In this document: positions 1 through 12,180 of the stretch, piece by piece
Layout: every line of letters starts with the position of its first letter
How positions within the stretch are numbered: the stretch's first letter is position 1
Source: Mycteria americana
Taxonomy: Eukaryota > Chordata > Aves > Ciconiiformes > Ciconiidae
Assembly: GCF_035582795.1 (NCBI RefSeq)
Contig: NC_134369.1
Span: 63,054,001 to 63,118,000, forward strand
DNA length: 64,000 nt
Reading direction: 5' to 3'
Notes under the pieces: generated by a model
What the model saw: the letters and a program-made list of their open reading frames with translations, nothing else
Databases searched by the model: none
Told to the model about the DNA's origin: nothing
Program-made: the position numbers and the translations under genes

Positions 1-391
1 AGTCACCCGATCCATGTTAGCATTTGCTTATCTAAAAGCAGTTGTTAGGTAGTATCACTCGCTGTTAAGATGTAAGGTTATACAGATTTAATTGCAGGGA
101 GAGAATTAGAGCCTTTCAGAGAAATTTGCCTTTTCTAGATTTAGCAGATTATTTGCATTACCAGTGGATGTTTAAGCCAAGGGATCAAATAATAGAGATG
201 ATAAAATTTGACCTATTATTTTTGACATGACTTCATTTGCATGTTTTCCAGACTCTGAATTTGCTTCCATTTCACTTGATACGATTGTGTTGTACTGAAT
301 TATTAAACTTAGGTTGTTGCTTTCCTTGCCACTAAAAGTGCTACTTTTAATGTTGTGGAATCTCTGCAGATGCTCTTGATTCTTTTTCCAG
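1..391 (+). other. TDRD9 intron (partial)
   Basis: The window opens inside an intron. Nothing else is visible apart from the pyrimidine-rich acceptor region at its end. Confidence 0.8.
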
Positions 392-481
392 GTTTTTTTT
401 GTGGATTATGGCAATAGATCAAAAGTGCCTTTAAAGAAATTAAAAGAAATTCCAAGCTGTCTTAGAGAGCTTCCTTTCCAG
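392..481 (+). CDS. TDRD9: TDRD9 exon: second half of Tudor domain
   Basis: The exon follows the acceptor ttttccag and ends at cag|gtaggg. It is 90 nt long and phase 0 at both ends. It reads VFFVDYGN and then a basic stretch ending LRELPFQ. The aromatic and acidic positions of F-V-D-Y-G-N belong to the pocket that binds dimethyl-arginine in Tudor domains. It is too short to appear as a clear open frame. Confidence 0.95.
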
Positions 482-3400
482 GTAGGGGTGATGCTGTTTG
501 CTGCTTAATAGATGTTTTCATGTCTGGTCTGGCAAACAGAAGTGTACTTCAAATCATAACGCTTTTCATAATAATAATGAAGTAACATGTATTTTGCTAA
601 TGGGAGTACCTACAAATCACCTTCACTAATAGGTGTGTAAATAAATGTTTTCCACAGATGTGTATGCACACAGTAGTAATTCTTGTGTGTAACTGAATTG
701 CACTGTATTTAATTGTAGAGAAATGTTATCTAGCCTTTTGTTTTCAGGGGCACTTGCTAGGGAAAGGAGAGAGGAAAAAAAAAAAAGAAAAGCCTGAACT
801 TGCTGCCTGACTGGATGTAAAAAGCATTGTTGTACTCATTTTTTTTAACTGAATGTTTTGAACTAGTCCTGCTTCTGTGGGGACAACATAGTGGGATCTA
901 TCTCCCACCTGTAATCACAGGAACAGCGGAAGGAGAGAGGAAATTGCTTTAACAGCTGCCTTTTTGCTGCTTGTTGCTTTTGGTTATCAGTTTCTTTGCT
1001 GTCCATCAGTTCTATGAGAAGTAGAACTTCTCTCTAGAAGGAGAATGTTGTTCTGGTTCCTCTATTGCCTGCTTATATGCAAAGCTCAGGAGTAACAGGC
1101 TGAGCAGTAGATCATCTTTGCTTTAGTCTAAAGAACCTCTGAGCAAATGACAGAGGTATATACAGCCTAGAAAACAGCCCAGAGAGGAGAAATTGCCAAT
1201 GACTAGTTTAATGTATTGTTCTCTGCTTAAACCTCGCTGCTCCCACTACAGATAAGTGGCGGCATAGGATCTCTTCTGTCTGCATGGCACAAGTCTGCAG
1301 TGACAAGTACCTTGTGTACAGTTACTGTGCAGAGTATTTTTGTTCCATCAAAGCTCCTGCTCTGCTACACTATTAGTTACAGGACAAATAGATAGGAGAT
1401 ACCTGATTTAAATTTCACAAAGCTAGAAGTGTCTGGTTTTGCAGAGCTATATTTACAAATAACTAGAGACTTCAAGTGAAATTCAGCTTTTCAGTCCTCA
1501 TTCAGATATTTTTAAGCCAATTGAAACAGCTGTATCATACTAACTTTATTCTCTGAAGTATTTAATGATGAAAATGAGAAATGAACCAGCAGAAGTATGG
1601 TTTTATTTTATTTATCTCTTCTTAGTGTTAGATCTTGACAGGGTTAATTTTGTTTGGTTTTGTTATAATTGATTTAAAAAAATAAGTAGAATTAATTTTG
1701 GCAAGAAGCATCCTTTTTTGTGTTTTCTTCAGATGTATTAAAGGGAAATGTATTTCCACTTCAGGCCTAATCTTTTAATGACCAATTTTAATGACCAGCT
1801 AGAAGAAAAACAGGGTTTCTGTTGTAAATTCATTCGAAGACATAATTACAGATAGTGATTGTGGAAAGGGGTTAAGTGAGAACTTAATTACTCTTGCCTG
1901 TCAGGGACAGAATAGCTGCAGTGGTCTTGCCAAGTTTTCTGTTACCTTAGTTGAAAAGAACTGTGGACTGTAAAGTTTTTTCCAGAGTAGACATCTCTAC
2001 ACTCCTAAGTTTTTAATGTCAATGGTGAACTAATACTGAATTATCTTTTATTTATGCTCTGTTTGCTCTGATTCATTAGCAACTATGTACAATATTGAAG
2101 TGATATGAGATGTAATGTGTAGCTGCGTTGGCAATGATGGAATAGGAATTATGCCAGTAGCTTTACAGCAGTCCTGGGAATTTACATAAGCCACTGCAAT
2201 AATTATGAAGTAATTTATAGTTATTAATTCCAACAGTTTGTTGACAAGATGAAAGATTTTCATGCTGATTTTCTACTCAGGCAAGCGTTGTTTTCAATGT
2301 TTTTGCTCTAGGCTTTAGAATTCAAGATATGCAAGATGCGTCCATCTGCAAAATCTCTTGTATGTGGGGAACGGTGGAGTTACAGTGCCAGCCAGAGATT
2401 CGCCTCACTAGTAAATGGCTATACTCTTCTAGTGAAGGTGTATTCACTTGTGCATAGTGTTCTGCATGTGGATGTTTTCCGTTACTCAAGGTGCAAAGAG
2501 CTTGTGAATATTCGAGATGTGCTTATTGAAGAATGTTATGCTGAACTAGCAGAAGAATCATACGAATCGCAAGTATGTATTGAGTAAGCTGCATCTACTT
2601 TCCTTATACTAATTCATTTCAGCTCAGGCTGTCTGAAGTCCTGAGAAGTTGAGCTGAAGTCTTGACTAATGCCATAGGATTAGGCAAGATTAATACCTGA
2701 ACGGGACAATGTATTTTTGTGTATGTGCATAATTCATATTGAGCTGTTGGCCAAAAGCATTGCTGCTTTGAGACACCTTTTGAAAGAGATGTTTCCCAGG
2801 AGATAATGGCATCAATTGAACTGCTCCACTGTTTTTTGAAACTTTGAAAAAAATATAACTGTCTCATAGTTTTAACTGTCTTCCATTTTTATGTTTTATA
2901 TAATCTGAAAGGTAATAAGAACATTGATTTTGTATTCATATGCGAGTATGCATGTTCTTTGTGTAGGACTTTTTTCGTAAAATTTTTGAAAAACATAGCT
3001 GTTTCATGGTTTTAACACTCTTCCATTATTACGTAGCAAAGCCATGATTTGCTCAAGGGATTATTTTTGGACCAAGTAAAGAAAGAAGAGAAAATGCCTG
3101 TATCTTCAAGAGAGGAAGAAAAGCATGTCATTGAAAGATTGTTGAACTTGTTTTCTGACAATAAATCCGGTGCACCAACCCATAAGGTAACCTGAGTGGT
3201 GGTTTTGGTATGTTGTTATATGACCCTGCTTCTCACATTGTTAGAATGGAGATAAAGACTGAAAGTACCTTTAATAGCCAAACCATATGCCTTTCATAGT
3301 GCATTCTACCTTCTGTTGGTAGAAAGCGTTAATGCGACCACCATTGCAGCTTTTAACAAAGTTTTGAAGTACAGCCTAAGAGCTAAGTGAACCAACTTTT

Positions 3401-6400
3401 CTAACACATTCTAAGGCAGCACTTTGAACCACTGCAGAACGAAGATAAAATTGAAAAACTGAACACAATGTTTCCACACGTGGTAGTCTTCATTATATAA
3501 GCTACAGCAAAAAGCAAGATTACGACCCTATCAATTTTTCAGAAAATGTAAACATAGTTTTTACTATACACAGTGTTTCATTCTTCCTCAGCTAGCAATA
3601 GGTAAGCAGCTAGGATAGGTGATGCAGCAAACACTCCAATAACTGATAGTAATGAAACAGTGGGTGTTTCTTCTACTGCCATTTCCAAACACAGAATTTA
3701 TTCTTACTTATGTATTTTGAGATATCTGGTCACTACTAAGCTGGAATATAAAACATGAAAATGTGTGTCCTGTTCTGTATTCTGATTACATCTCGTCTAC
3801 ATTGTAATTCTTTTCCCGTTTCAGACCTGACAAAATTTCAGGCTTTCAAGCACCTAATCATGCTCAGTTTACCCACAGGAGTAATCCTGTTTTAACTACT
3901 CACTTTCATAAAGTGAGATATTTTCAAGATTAAAGACCTGCTTAGGTGCTCTATGAAGTCTGAGCTTGTGTGTTTTATGCCAGAGGAAAGTCATGAATTG
4001 CCAGCACCTGTGAAAATAAATTATTTTTGTTTAGGTGCCTCAACAAGCAAAGTTTGTTTTAGATGGGTGAAATGAAAATGCTGTTTATCAATTTATCAAT
4101 TCAGTGTTTCTTAATACATGCTGAAATGTGTTTTTGTTTTCATTGATAAAGGATTTTGATTTGGAGAGATCCAGGTGCTGGCTAACAAGAATATCTTTTG
4201 TTCTCTCTGTTTTTGAAGGTAACAGTTTTTGGCCCATTCAGTCCTTATGAGGTGAAATGCTACAGTATGACTAGAGTATCCCAGTTCAGGTATGAAAAGA
4301 CTTTTACTGTGAAGTATAGGCATGCTCTCAGCTGACTTTTGACAAGTAGGCAAAAACCATCCTAGTTACTCTTACGGATTTTTACAGAATTTTTATTCGT
4401 TGAAAAGACTGAAGTAGTCAGGCCTGAATTGCACTAATATGCACACTATTGCTATGTAAAATTTTAAGAATAGTTTTAATAAAGGTGCTTTAATGTCTTA
4501 GAGATTATTTATTAACCATCATATACATCTGCTAAATGGTATTCAGGTAATCTTCAGCCAGTAACTGCTATCCATTGAGGTTGCATTGTGAATTTAAAAA
4601 TTTTTTTTACATGTTTCTATGGTTTTTGGTTTTTAATATTGAAAATATTTCTTGTTTCCTCCCCAGAAGTGCTTTTATACAAAAGGAAAGCATAAACTCT
4701 GTTGTTGTCCATGATGCTCCAGAAGATCCCTTTCAGCAGTTGTTGGTTGCTGCTTCTTTATCAGCAAATGCAACTGGTAATGCTTAATAAAAATGTTTGG
4801 ACAGTTTTCTAGACTTTTGTTCTTATATGAATAGTTCTATGAGTAAATATGTCACTGTAGTTCTACATTACATCTTTTTGAGGTTTTATTTTCATTAGAT
4901 ACTCCTTAGATTTGATTTTTGTTGTTGTTGTTTTGGTTTGGTTTTTTGTGACAGGATCTACTGTGATTTTAGAGGAAACATCTCTGATGCCTCCTATTCC
5001 TGGCCTGCTTGTGCTCCTCAGTATGCTGTTTGCTCCTGCTATAGAACTCAGGTATTCATGTGTTTTAAAAAGTGGTGGTTTGTTTTTGTTTTGTGGGTTA
5101 GTTGTGGGTTTTTTTTTTTTTTTAGGTCCCTCACAAATTGGTGACAATTTTTTTTTTCCTCTGCTTTCAATGTTTAGTATATTCTCTTCCTGTTCATGTA
5201 ATTCTTGTATCTTTTATCCCTTTTGGTATAGTATGTAGCTAAGATAACTTGTTTCATGTACCTACGAATTGGTGCTGCAGGCTCTACCCTCATGATAAGG
5301 CAATACAGTTCCTGACAGTCATGCTGGAAGCCTAGGAAGATGAACTGTAGTACTAGGCAAGTTTTAAATCTGCATGAGGAGAGGAACTTGCATGATTTTT
5401 GTGTGTTCTTTAAATTCTTGTATCTGTAGACTGTCATTTTGACACAGTGAAGCTAGCTTTCCTTAATTAAAGTTTCATTTTGTATACTTATGATTTTCTT
5501 TTTAAGTTTTATAAGTGTATGTTTTCATAACCAGAACTTTAGTCTTGTTTCATCACTATATTTAAAAAAACAGTATGACTAGGTATGAATGCCTCTCAAT
5601 TGTTTTAGTTTCTTTAAAACACCTGTATCTTGCTTGGCATGGCTTAGACAAATTCATTTAAGTCTGTCTTCATATGAGTTTAGTTTCTTCATCTCTAGGC
5701 GAGACTGTTTTCTTTCTCTTTCATATAGGGTTGATAAAAGTGGGAAGTATTTTACTGGTGTTCTGTGCGGTTTGGGTTGGAGTCAGACTTGTGGGGCTCC
5801 ACTGCTTCCAGAAAATGACATGGAGCTAACATTTGATGTGCATTTCGGAGTGGAAGACATATCAGAGGTAAAACATGCATAAGAATTTTTGCTATAGTAG
5901 GAATTGGGTAGAATTCAGTGCATCAGAGCTTGTTAACTCTTAGATTTAATAAGAAAACTTGTTTTAAGTTGTGGTTTGGGGTTTTTTTAGTGTACTACCT
6001 GCTATAACCTTGGATTCTTATCAGAAAAAAACAGTTATCCCCTCCATAAACTTTGAACAAAATAAAATATTATAGAACAATACATTGTACACTTTTCAAA
6101 ACAAAAGCATCGATTTTGCACTAATCAGATGTCAATACTTGCTAGTTATGGTCTTAGGATTATTGTGGTTTTTACCGATCAGCCTAGTGTTACTGCCTCG
6201 CAGTCTTCAGTTTGATTTTACAGCTCTGATAAGTCATCTGTATCAAGCTACTTCTCCCAGAGCAGATCAAGCAAACAAACAATAAAAGCCTATGTATCCC
6301 TCATTACAGCCTTTTTGCAACTTGTATACGGAGATCTGTCAGAGGGAAGTATGTACATACACTCTGTTATGCAGGACAGTAGGCGGTATTTGACATGTGC

Positions 6401-9400
6401 TTTAGACAGTGAAGGACCTCACATGCCCTGATTTAGTTCTATGTACAGAGCAGGTACATTAGGTGATGACTAGTGGTTTCTAGAGGCTTTTTAAGGACAC
6501 CGTGGACACGCTGGTGCACTTATCTGTGAGCTGTTGTTTTCTGGAAGCACTGACTTGGCGTGTGTGATGTCTGTATTCATGGCACCTTCACCAGAATGGT
6601 AACACCAAGCTGTTGTGCATGTGAAAATTATGAACAGATAGAGGAAAATCCTTAAAACTTTCACAGAAGGAATTCTGTGCTGGACAAAATCCAGGCAAGT
6701 GGTAGCCTGTAGGTTTTATGGCATATCTGAGTAACCTTGAAGATTGTGATATCAAGTGGCTGAACATTAACATCTTTGACTAGCAGAGATGCATCTGGAG
6801 GAAGAAGTGTTTCTAAAGCTTCAGATGTTTTTACTTATGTTAATAATATTCCAGCTGAAATGCAGTGGTATGGGTGCCACAACCACCTTCATGTCAGTAT
6901 AATACAATACAGAACTAGTGCTGGTTTAGAGTGCTTTATATTCTGTTGCTGGTATTTTTACAGATAAACATCCTAAGGACAGCCATTAATAAGCTGCTCT
7001 GTGAATGTGCAATGTGTTCTGGACAAGGGAGAATGACACAGCTGCAGGAAAATGTTCGTCAGAAACTTCTATGGTAATAATTTTGTAGAAATAAGATCTT
7101 CTGTTTCACAGTCTCAGCAAAACCAGAATAAATGATTGCTTGAAGCATAGCTCAGATTAGGCTTTGGGGAAATAATATATGTTCTCATTTAATTTGTTTG
7201 TTTATAAAGCAGTATACTCAACAACTTTAGACTTCTTTTGGAAGCACTGGTTCTTCAGGGAAGCCTGATCGCTTAAGAGTCATAAAACCTAGACTGTAAA
7301 ACCTGTTCTACAGGATACCAGTTCTGATGTATCTTTGCTTTGTGCACCCAGGACAAAGCTAGTAAAGTCCTATGGCATAGGAGTGCAGAAGGATTTAGAA
7401 TTCTTTCTCCTTATACATTAAATTTGAATTGTGTGTGCTGCCTTTCCTCCCTCAACAGACCTGTGTAGGATGGGTGTTGGCCAAGTTAATTGCTGGAAGT
7501 CCCAGGTTAAATTTATGAATTGAAGTTAGGCCACCTGCCTTTTGTTCCAGCAGGCCTCCCTGCTTCTCATAACAAGTAGTGGTTCTGAAAAAACTATTGT
7601 GAGTCAGTGCAGCCAGTCTTGAGAATTTTTTCACCTTGTGGTGTGTGGGAAGTGTTCGGGGGAGCCAGTTCAAGGAAGTATCCCTGTAACAGCTCCTTCT
7701 AATGTCTGCCACTGCTGAGCATGCTGTGAAAAGTCTTCCCTTGTTTGTAAATGTAGTGTGCATTTTAGTGCTGTCTGTATCATCAGTAGACTTTTCTCAT
7801 CCTTACCTGGCTCTGTGCTGAACAGACTTCAAAAAGAACTCGGGCTCAGCTGTGAATTAAGAGTTATGTTATGCTCCCTAGTATTGGCCTCGTGGACAGG
7901 AAATGTGACCTTTTTTGCAAAAAGAGCTTTTCTAAAGTAACTGTATGCCAAAGCGAGGCAATTCCTCATGCTAATAAAGATCAGAAGCTTTTAAGCTTGG
8001 CTGCCCTTACCCTATGTTATCAAAATGATTATCAGAATAGCTGTTTATGCTGAGTTTTCAGGTGTTTCTTGTTTTTGAATGTACCTGTTCAGTTGATTTC
8101 TTTTTCCCCAGCTGTGAAAAATTATTACAATGCCTTTAGTTGAAAGCAAGTGCCCATACTTCTTATTTCCAAAATTTGAAAGAAAATTCAGTGTGGTGCA
8201 TTTTATAATAAATTAACAAGTGCGGGGGGAGTCAGCCTTACCTTTTGAGGCACTGGAAATGAAATTAAAAGAGCATAAACAATTGCCAGAAGATCTGGAG
8301 ATACCAGATTGTTAGCTGATCAGCAGGCATGTTGGATATGACAAGGGAGCAAGGTGATTATTTTTGTTTTGGGTGCTACACTGCGTGTGCTGCCAGCGGG
8401 TCAGCTGCTCTTCTCTGAGACATGGCACCTTCCAGCCAGCTGTTGCAGTGGGTTGTGTGTGCCTCCAGAAAGTGGTGGTACAGCTTCACAAAGGCTGTAC
8501 CTCAGAGGTGCACGCTGCTTGCGCTTTCAGCTGAAGGAGCACCAGTGCAGGCTGACAGCAAGCTGTTGGTGTTTCCCCTCTGCAAAACTCTTGGTAAAAT
8601 ACCAGCTGTCAAGCGTACTGCTGATGCAATATTTAATTTCCTATTTGTGTCCAAGTACCTCAGGCCAGTTGGTGTCTGCATTGCCTTTGGACACTGCCAT
8701 GTAGTACCGTGTTCAGACTTCAAAGCTGAATGAAGATTGCTTGCATGATTCATGTGGTAATAAGTGTAGGGAGAAGTCAAGGAAAGTGGATGGGCAGAAA
8801 GAAGCAAAACCACAAAACCTCTTTGGAGGCGACTGTGATAATGACAGGAGCTCATGCTTGGACATCAACACTTACATGCTAAATTCAAAGCACAAAAATG
8901 TCACTGCTGTTTCTTTAGACATGTGAATACTTGTTACTGTTTCGGCACCTTTTTTGGGTTGATTGTTCAGACATCTCCAGCCAATTGGGAGGGGAAGGAG
9001 CAGCCTGCGCAGGTCCTTGGCATCGACGTGTTCTCCAGTTCAGTCAGTGCTGACTGCCTGACTCAGTCATTCTCATCAGCCTTCTGGGCTTTTTTTTTCT
9101 TCAGGATTTTATATCTTTCTGTGGTAGCACTTTTCTCTTGGAGTCTTTGTGCTTTTACTGATTCTGTTCCAACAATTCTACAGCTAATTTTTCTTTGTTT
9201 TGTTTTACCTTTTTGAAGGAAGAGGCAGTCTGGTTATTGTCATGATGGAGTCTTTTCCTTTGTGTAAAATCTTTCTTAATTTTGAATATTTTTTTTCTGA
9301 TTGTACTTTGATTTATGTCTTGGAAAAAACGTAACCTTTCATTAATAAGAGTAAATATGTAAAAATTCAGCCTGAACAGTCTTTCATGACTTTTTTCCCA

Positions 9401-11419
9401 TGTTTCAAAAGCTAATTGTGTTTACGAGATGTCACCACTACTTAAGACTAAAATCAATGTTTGAAAAACACATCTAGACAGAATTAATTAAAGTCTACTA
9501 CTGTTGTACTTTGCACAGCTTGAGGAAATAACTGGAGCAGACAGTCTGTAGTAATTGAGTTGTCATGCAAAACAAAATATGCTAAAAATAGTTGTATTAT
9601 ACATTCTAGTGAATAAGCATGCATAAAACTTATGGAATAAATGACAGATGCAAATTCTAGTACTTTGTAAATTAAAAGAAAAAAATCATTATTTTCTTTA
9701 AAGGAAAATATATTTTGATACACTTAACGTCCCTGTGAAAATTTGTATTTTGACTTCTTACACTAGAGGGGCAAAGTACACAGAAGTGAACAAATCAGAC
9801 TAGATTAACAAGGAAATGTAAGATTTCTTTCAGCACAGACACCTCATAAATGCCTAGTTGTATCTAATATAAAAATTCCTATGTATTTATAATCAATCAA
9901 ATACAAGTGTATTACTTAAGGCTATTTTTATGTAATTTCAGTTTAATCTGCAAATCAAAACCGCGAGATATAATGGCTCCTACATGGTATGAGAAGCCGT
10001 ATGCATGGAATCAGGTAAGAGTATAAAGATAATTTCCCACTGCTTAAAAAGAGTAGTTAGAGTACCCCAGTACAGTTAGTTAAGAGTGGTCAAAGGGAGA
10101 ATTTCCTTTGGAAGGATGTCTTTTTTGAGTGTTGAATTTAAAGATAGTGAAAACACTGTAGAGTCTAATTTAAGGCATAAGAACTGTGGTGTATACATCA
10201 GTCTCTATTGATATCCTATTTTTGTAGAGTCTGTTTAGTTTGTTGGGTGTTTTGGTTTGGTTTTTAATTTTGTGTATACAAATATTTAGCCTTTTCAAAC
10301 AGAACACTTCATGATGTTTAAGTTGCAAGAGATTGTAAAGGCAACTTTACATCTGTTGGAAGTTAAAATTTTGTATTCTTCTTTCTATTAAGCAGCTGTG
10401 GCCTAAAAGAAAAAGATTGATAGATTTTCCTTGTTTAGGATTTATCTGAATGCAGTGCATTTGAGTTTTGTTTTGGATTGCTGTGCTTTCAGGTGGCTTT
10501 TCCCTTTTAAGCAGACAGAAATGTGGCTTGCTTTAGAATGAATGTGGTGGGATCAGATAGAGGGGCAGTTTTCTCGAAATCCAGGAGGGTTTCATAAAGC
10601 TGAAAAGTCTAGCTTCCTACTCTGTTAGAAATCTTACCTTTCTTTCTGTAAGGACCTCTGCAGGTCACTAGATTTCCTGATGAACAAGTGCATTTTCTAA
10701 TTAAAAGGGGATGAGGAATTACTGAGTGCAGCAGTAAGATTGCTACACACACCCTCCCTGTGCCTCTCCCACCCTGAGGCATAGAAACGAGGGGTTTAGG
10801 TCTCTCTTGAAAAGATTGACAACAGTGAATGAGCACCAAGGGCATGTATTTCTAGTAGGCATTCACTGAGGGGTTAGAGTGTGTCGTGATATATTGCCTT
10901 AAGCTGAAGTGTTTCTATTTTCATATTTCAAATTCAGTTATCCTTGGAATTATGAAGATAATCTCCTATTCAGTTATACTGGTGTTTAGCTTTATATAAC
11001 AAGTTAATGTATAGGCCTTGGATCAGGATTTTCCCCACTTGCATCTGAAGTCTGAAGAATCTCAAGACATCTTTCTTACATCATCACGTAAAATACTACC
11101 TGTAATGCCTTGGAATTGATTGTGGAATAGTATTCTGACTCGGGCAAACCATGAGATACAGTATTTCATAGTACTGGCTCTTATGTTGAAATGTGTGGCA
11201 TGGAACTGAAATGCCTGTATGATTTGAAACTGTCAAAACTCTTCAAAACTCTTCCTTAACTATGCTATATAGGAAAACAGTATTAAGAATGTGTTCTGAC
11301 TTTCATCTGCTTCTTTTGATTAGGTGGATTCTCAGCGTATCATTGACCAATCTGAAAAACAGCATGAAAGAGGAAATGGTCTTTATCAGCTACATAAGCT
11401 TGTTGTGTTGAATGTTTAA
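392..11419 (+). CDS. TDRD9: TDRD9, C-terminal 398 residues (10 exons, 5' part outside window)
   Basis: TDRD9 is a germline DExH-box RNA helicase with a Tudor domain. It works in the piRNA pathway in nuage and is needed to silence retrotransposons. The helicase part lies upstream of this window. Exons: 392-481, 2312-2572, 3037-3186, 4219-4289, 4667-4776, 4955-5051, 5729-5867, 6964-7073, 9942-10014, 11324-11419. Together they give 1197 nt (398 codons plus stop), with every junction GT/AG and in phase. The first exon holds the Tudor signature F-V-D-Y-G-N. The following exons match the C-terminal half of vertebrate TDRD9 as I remember it, including the motif GVLCGLGW and the end QLHKLVVL. No stop or frameshift is seen, so the gene looks intact here. 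Identity rests on recalled protein similarity, not on a search. Confidence 0.95.
482..2311 (+). other. TDRD9 intron
   Basis: This is AT-rich intronic DNA without a recognisable repeat or RNA gene. The shorter introns at 2573-3036, 3187-4218, 4290-4666, 5052-5728 and 5868-6963 are likewise empty apart from T-rich tracts. Confidence 0.7.
2312..2572 (+). CDS. TDRD9: TDRD9 exon: extended Tudor (OB-like) region
   Basis: The 261-nt exon runs from acceptor ctctag to donor caa|gtatgt, phase 0 at both ends. It starts ALEFKICKMRPS and ends ELAEESYESQ. Both stretches are strongly conserved in vertebrate TDRD9 as I recall it. This is the largest coding exon in the window. The in-frame ATG at 2336 is an internal methionine, not a start. 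Confidence 0.96.
3037..3186 (+). CDS. TDRD9: TDRD9 exon
   Basis: The 150-nt exon (50 codons, phase 0/0) lies between acceptor acgtag and donor aag|gtaacc. It begins QSHDLLKGLF, matching the family, then has a charged, poorly conserved linker rich in K and E. Confidence 0.9.
4219..4289 (+). CDS. TDRD9: TDRD9 exon
   Basis: The 71-nt exon sits between acceptor tttgaag and donor cag|gtatga. It reads VTVFGPFSPYEVKCYSMTR and ends in phase 2. The GPF-PYE-KC pattern matches TDRD9. The acceptor pyrimidine tract is acceptable. Confidence 0.92.
4667..4776 (+). CDS. TDRD9: TDRD9 exon
   Basis: The 110-nt exon follows the strong acceptor cctccccag and ends at g|gtaatg in phase 1. It reads QKESINSVVV, then DAPED and LLVAASLSANATG, all conserved in TDRD9. 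Confidence 0.94.
4955..5051 (+). CDS. TDRD9: TDRD9 exon
   Basis: The 97-nt exon runs from acceptor tgtgacag to donor cag|gtattc. It enters in phase 1 and leaves in phase 2. It contains ETSLMPPIPGL and LLSMLFAPAIELR, among the best conserved stretches of the C-terminal half. Confidence 0.95.
5729..5867 (+). CDS. TDRD9: TDRD9 exon
   Basis: The 139-nt exon lies between acceptor catatag and donor gag|gtaaaa. It reads GKYFTGVLCGLGW, then LPENDMEL and FGVEDISE, and ends in phase 0. It matches the conserved late segment of TDRD9. Confidence 0.95.
6964..7073 (+). CDS. TDRD9: TDRD9 exon
   Basis: The 110-nt exon runs from acceptor ttttacag to donor tg|gtaata, phase 0 to 2. It reads INILRTAINKLLCE, then TQLQENVRQKLL. 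The pattern of an alpha-helical segment ending in QKLL fits the family. Confidence 0.92.
7074..9941 (+). other. Largest TDRD9 intron in window
   Basis: This 2.9-kb intron holds a moderately GC-richer block at about 8350-9200 with overlapping open frames of 100-120 codons. I do not recognise them and they look like chance frames. No repeat family is evident. The next intron (10015-11323) also shows nothing. Confidence 0.6.
9942..10014 (+). CDS. TDRD9: TDRD9 exon
   Basis: The 73-nt exon lies between acceptor aatttcag and donor cag|gtaaga. With the split codon it reads CLICKSKPRD, then WYEKPYAWNQ, matching the CQSKPR and W-EKPYEWNQ motifs of mammalian TDRD9. A 2.9-kb intron precedes it. Confidence 0.93.
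11324..11419 (+). CDS. TDRD9: TDRD9 terminal coding exon with stop
   Basis: The exon follows acceptor gattag and ends at taa (11417-11419). It encodes 31 residues ending LYQLHKLVVLNV. The mammalian protein ends in nearly the same way, so the C-terminus is complete. Confidence 0.95.
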   Translation: MDSQRIIDQSEKQHERGNGLYQLHKLVVLNV

Positions 11420-12180
11420 GTATTTCTAGAAAAGTCTTTCAGAGGAAGAGGTATTACAACTAGTCTAAAAATTACTTTTGTCTTCTATATAACCCTTGGA
11501 TGTTTGTTTTGCAAGACTGTTCCATAAGATTAGTGTAAGTGTACTAAAATACAGTTTGGAATACCTTAATGGTTTTTCAAAAAGCAAGGTTTGCTGACAG
11601 AGAGAAGATGAGTTGTTGATAAAACAAACTGACTTAAAGCAGGATGCAATTTTCATTTTAATAATACTTCTGAGTAGCTTTATCACAAGGTACATGAAAG
11701 CTAAAGCAAATCTAGGCTTAGTTGTTCATTTTCTGTGTAAAAGCTCGTAAGCCATGGGGCATGATTTTTTGTCTTTAACTGCAAGTTGCATTTTCCTGTT
11801 CTCTTTGTCCTTAGGTTTTCAAAAAGCCACACAGCAAAGGTGTTTGGGGTTTTTCTTAACCAAAAACTAGAGGTCAAAGGAAACTGATGATCTAGATTAT
11901 GTTCTGATCCAAAATATAACTTCATATACTGGATACAATTTCTTCATTAATTTTTCATACAGCAAACTATATGATTTCTTTTCCTGTATAGCAGAAGAAT
12001 GCTTTGAATTACTGATTTATGGCATCTTTGTTTCAACCTTTCCTCTTATTTTTACTCGTGAAATCTTTAGCCCTAAAAGTGAGGTCAGTGGTTTCAGAGT
12101 AAAATGCAGAAGTGAAATAAAATGTATTTGTCTCTTCTGTTGTGCGGTCATGCTTAATAAAAGCTAAATTTTAGTTATTA
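11420..12180 (+). other. TDRD9: TDRD9 3'UTR (end estimated)
   Basis: The sequence downstream of the stop is AT-rich and carries two canonical AATAAA signals, at 12116-12121 and 12156-12161. Cleavage shortly after the second would give a 3'UTR of about 760 nt. The true end is inferred. Confidence 0.6.
12116..12161 (+). terminator. Paired polyadenylation signals of TDRD9
   Basis: Two AATAAA hexamers lie 40 bp apart, followed by a T-rich stretch. They are the first such pair after the TDRD9 stop codon. Confidence 0.6.

Noticed and set aside
2048..2263. Short hydrophobic frames in introns on either strand
   Set aside because: AT-rich intronic DNA gives many such frames. None has a motif or splice context.
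8354..9216. Overlapping 100-120-codon frames in a TDRD9 intron
   Set aside because: Overlapping frames on both strands, no family recognised, no supporting splice pattern, and TDRD9 exons join across them in phase.
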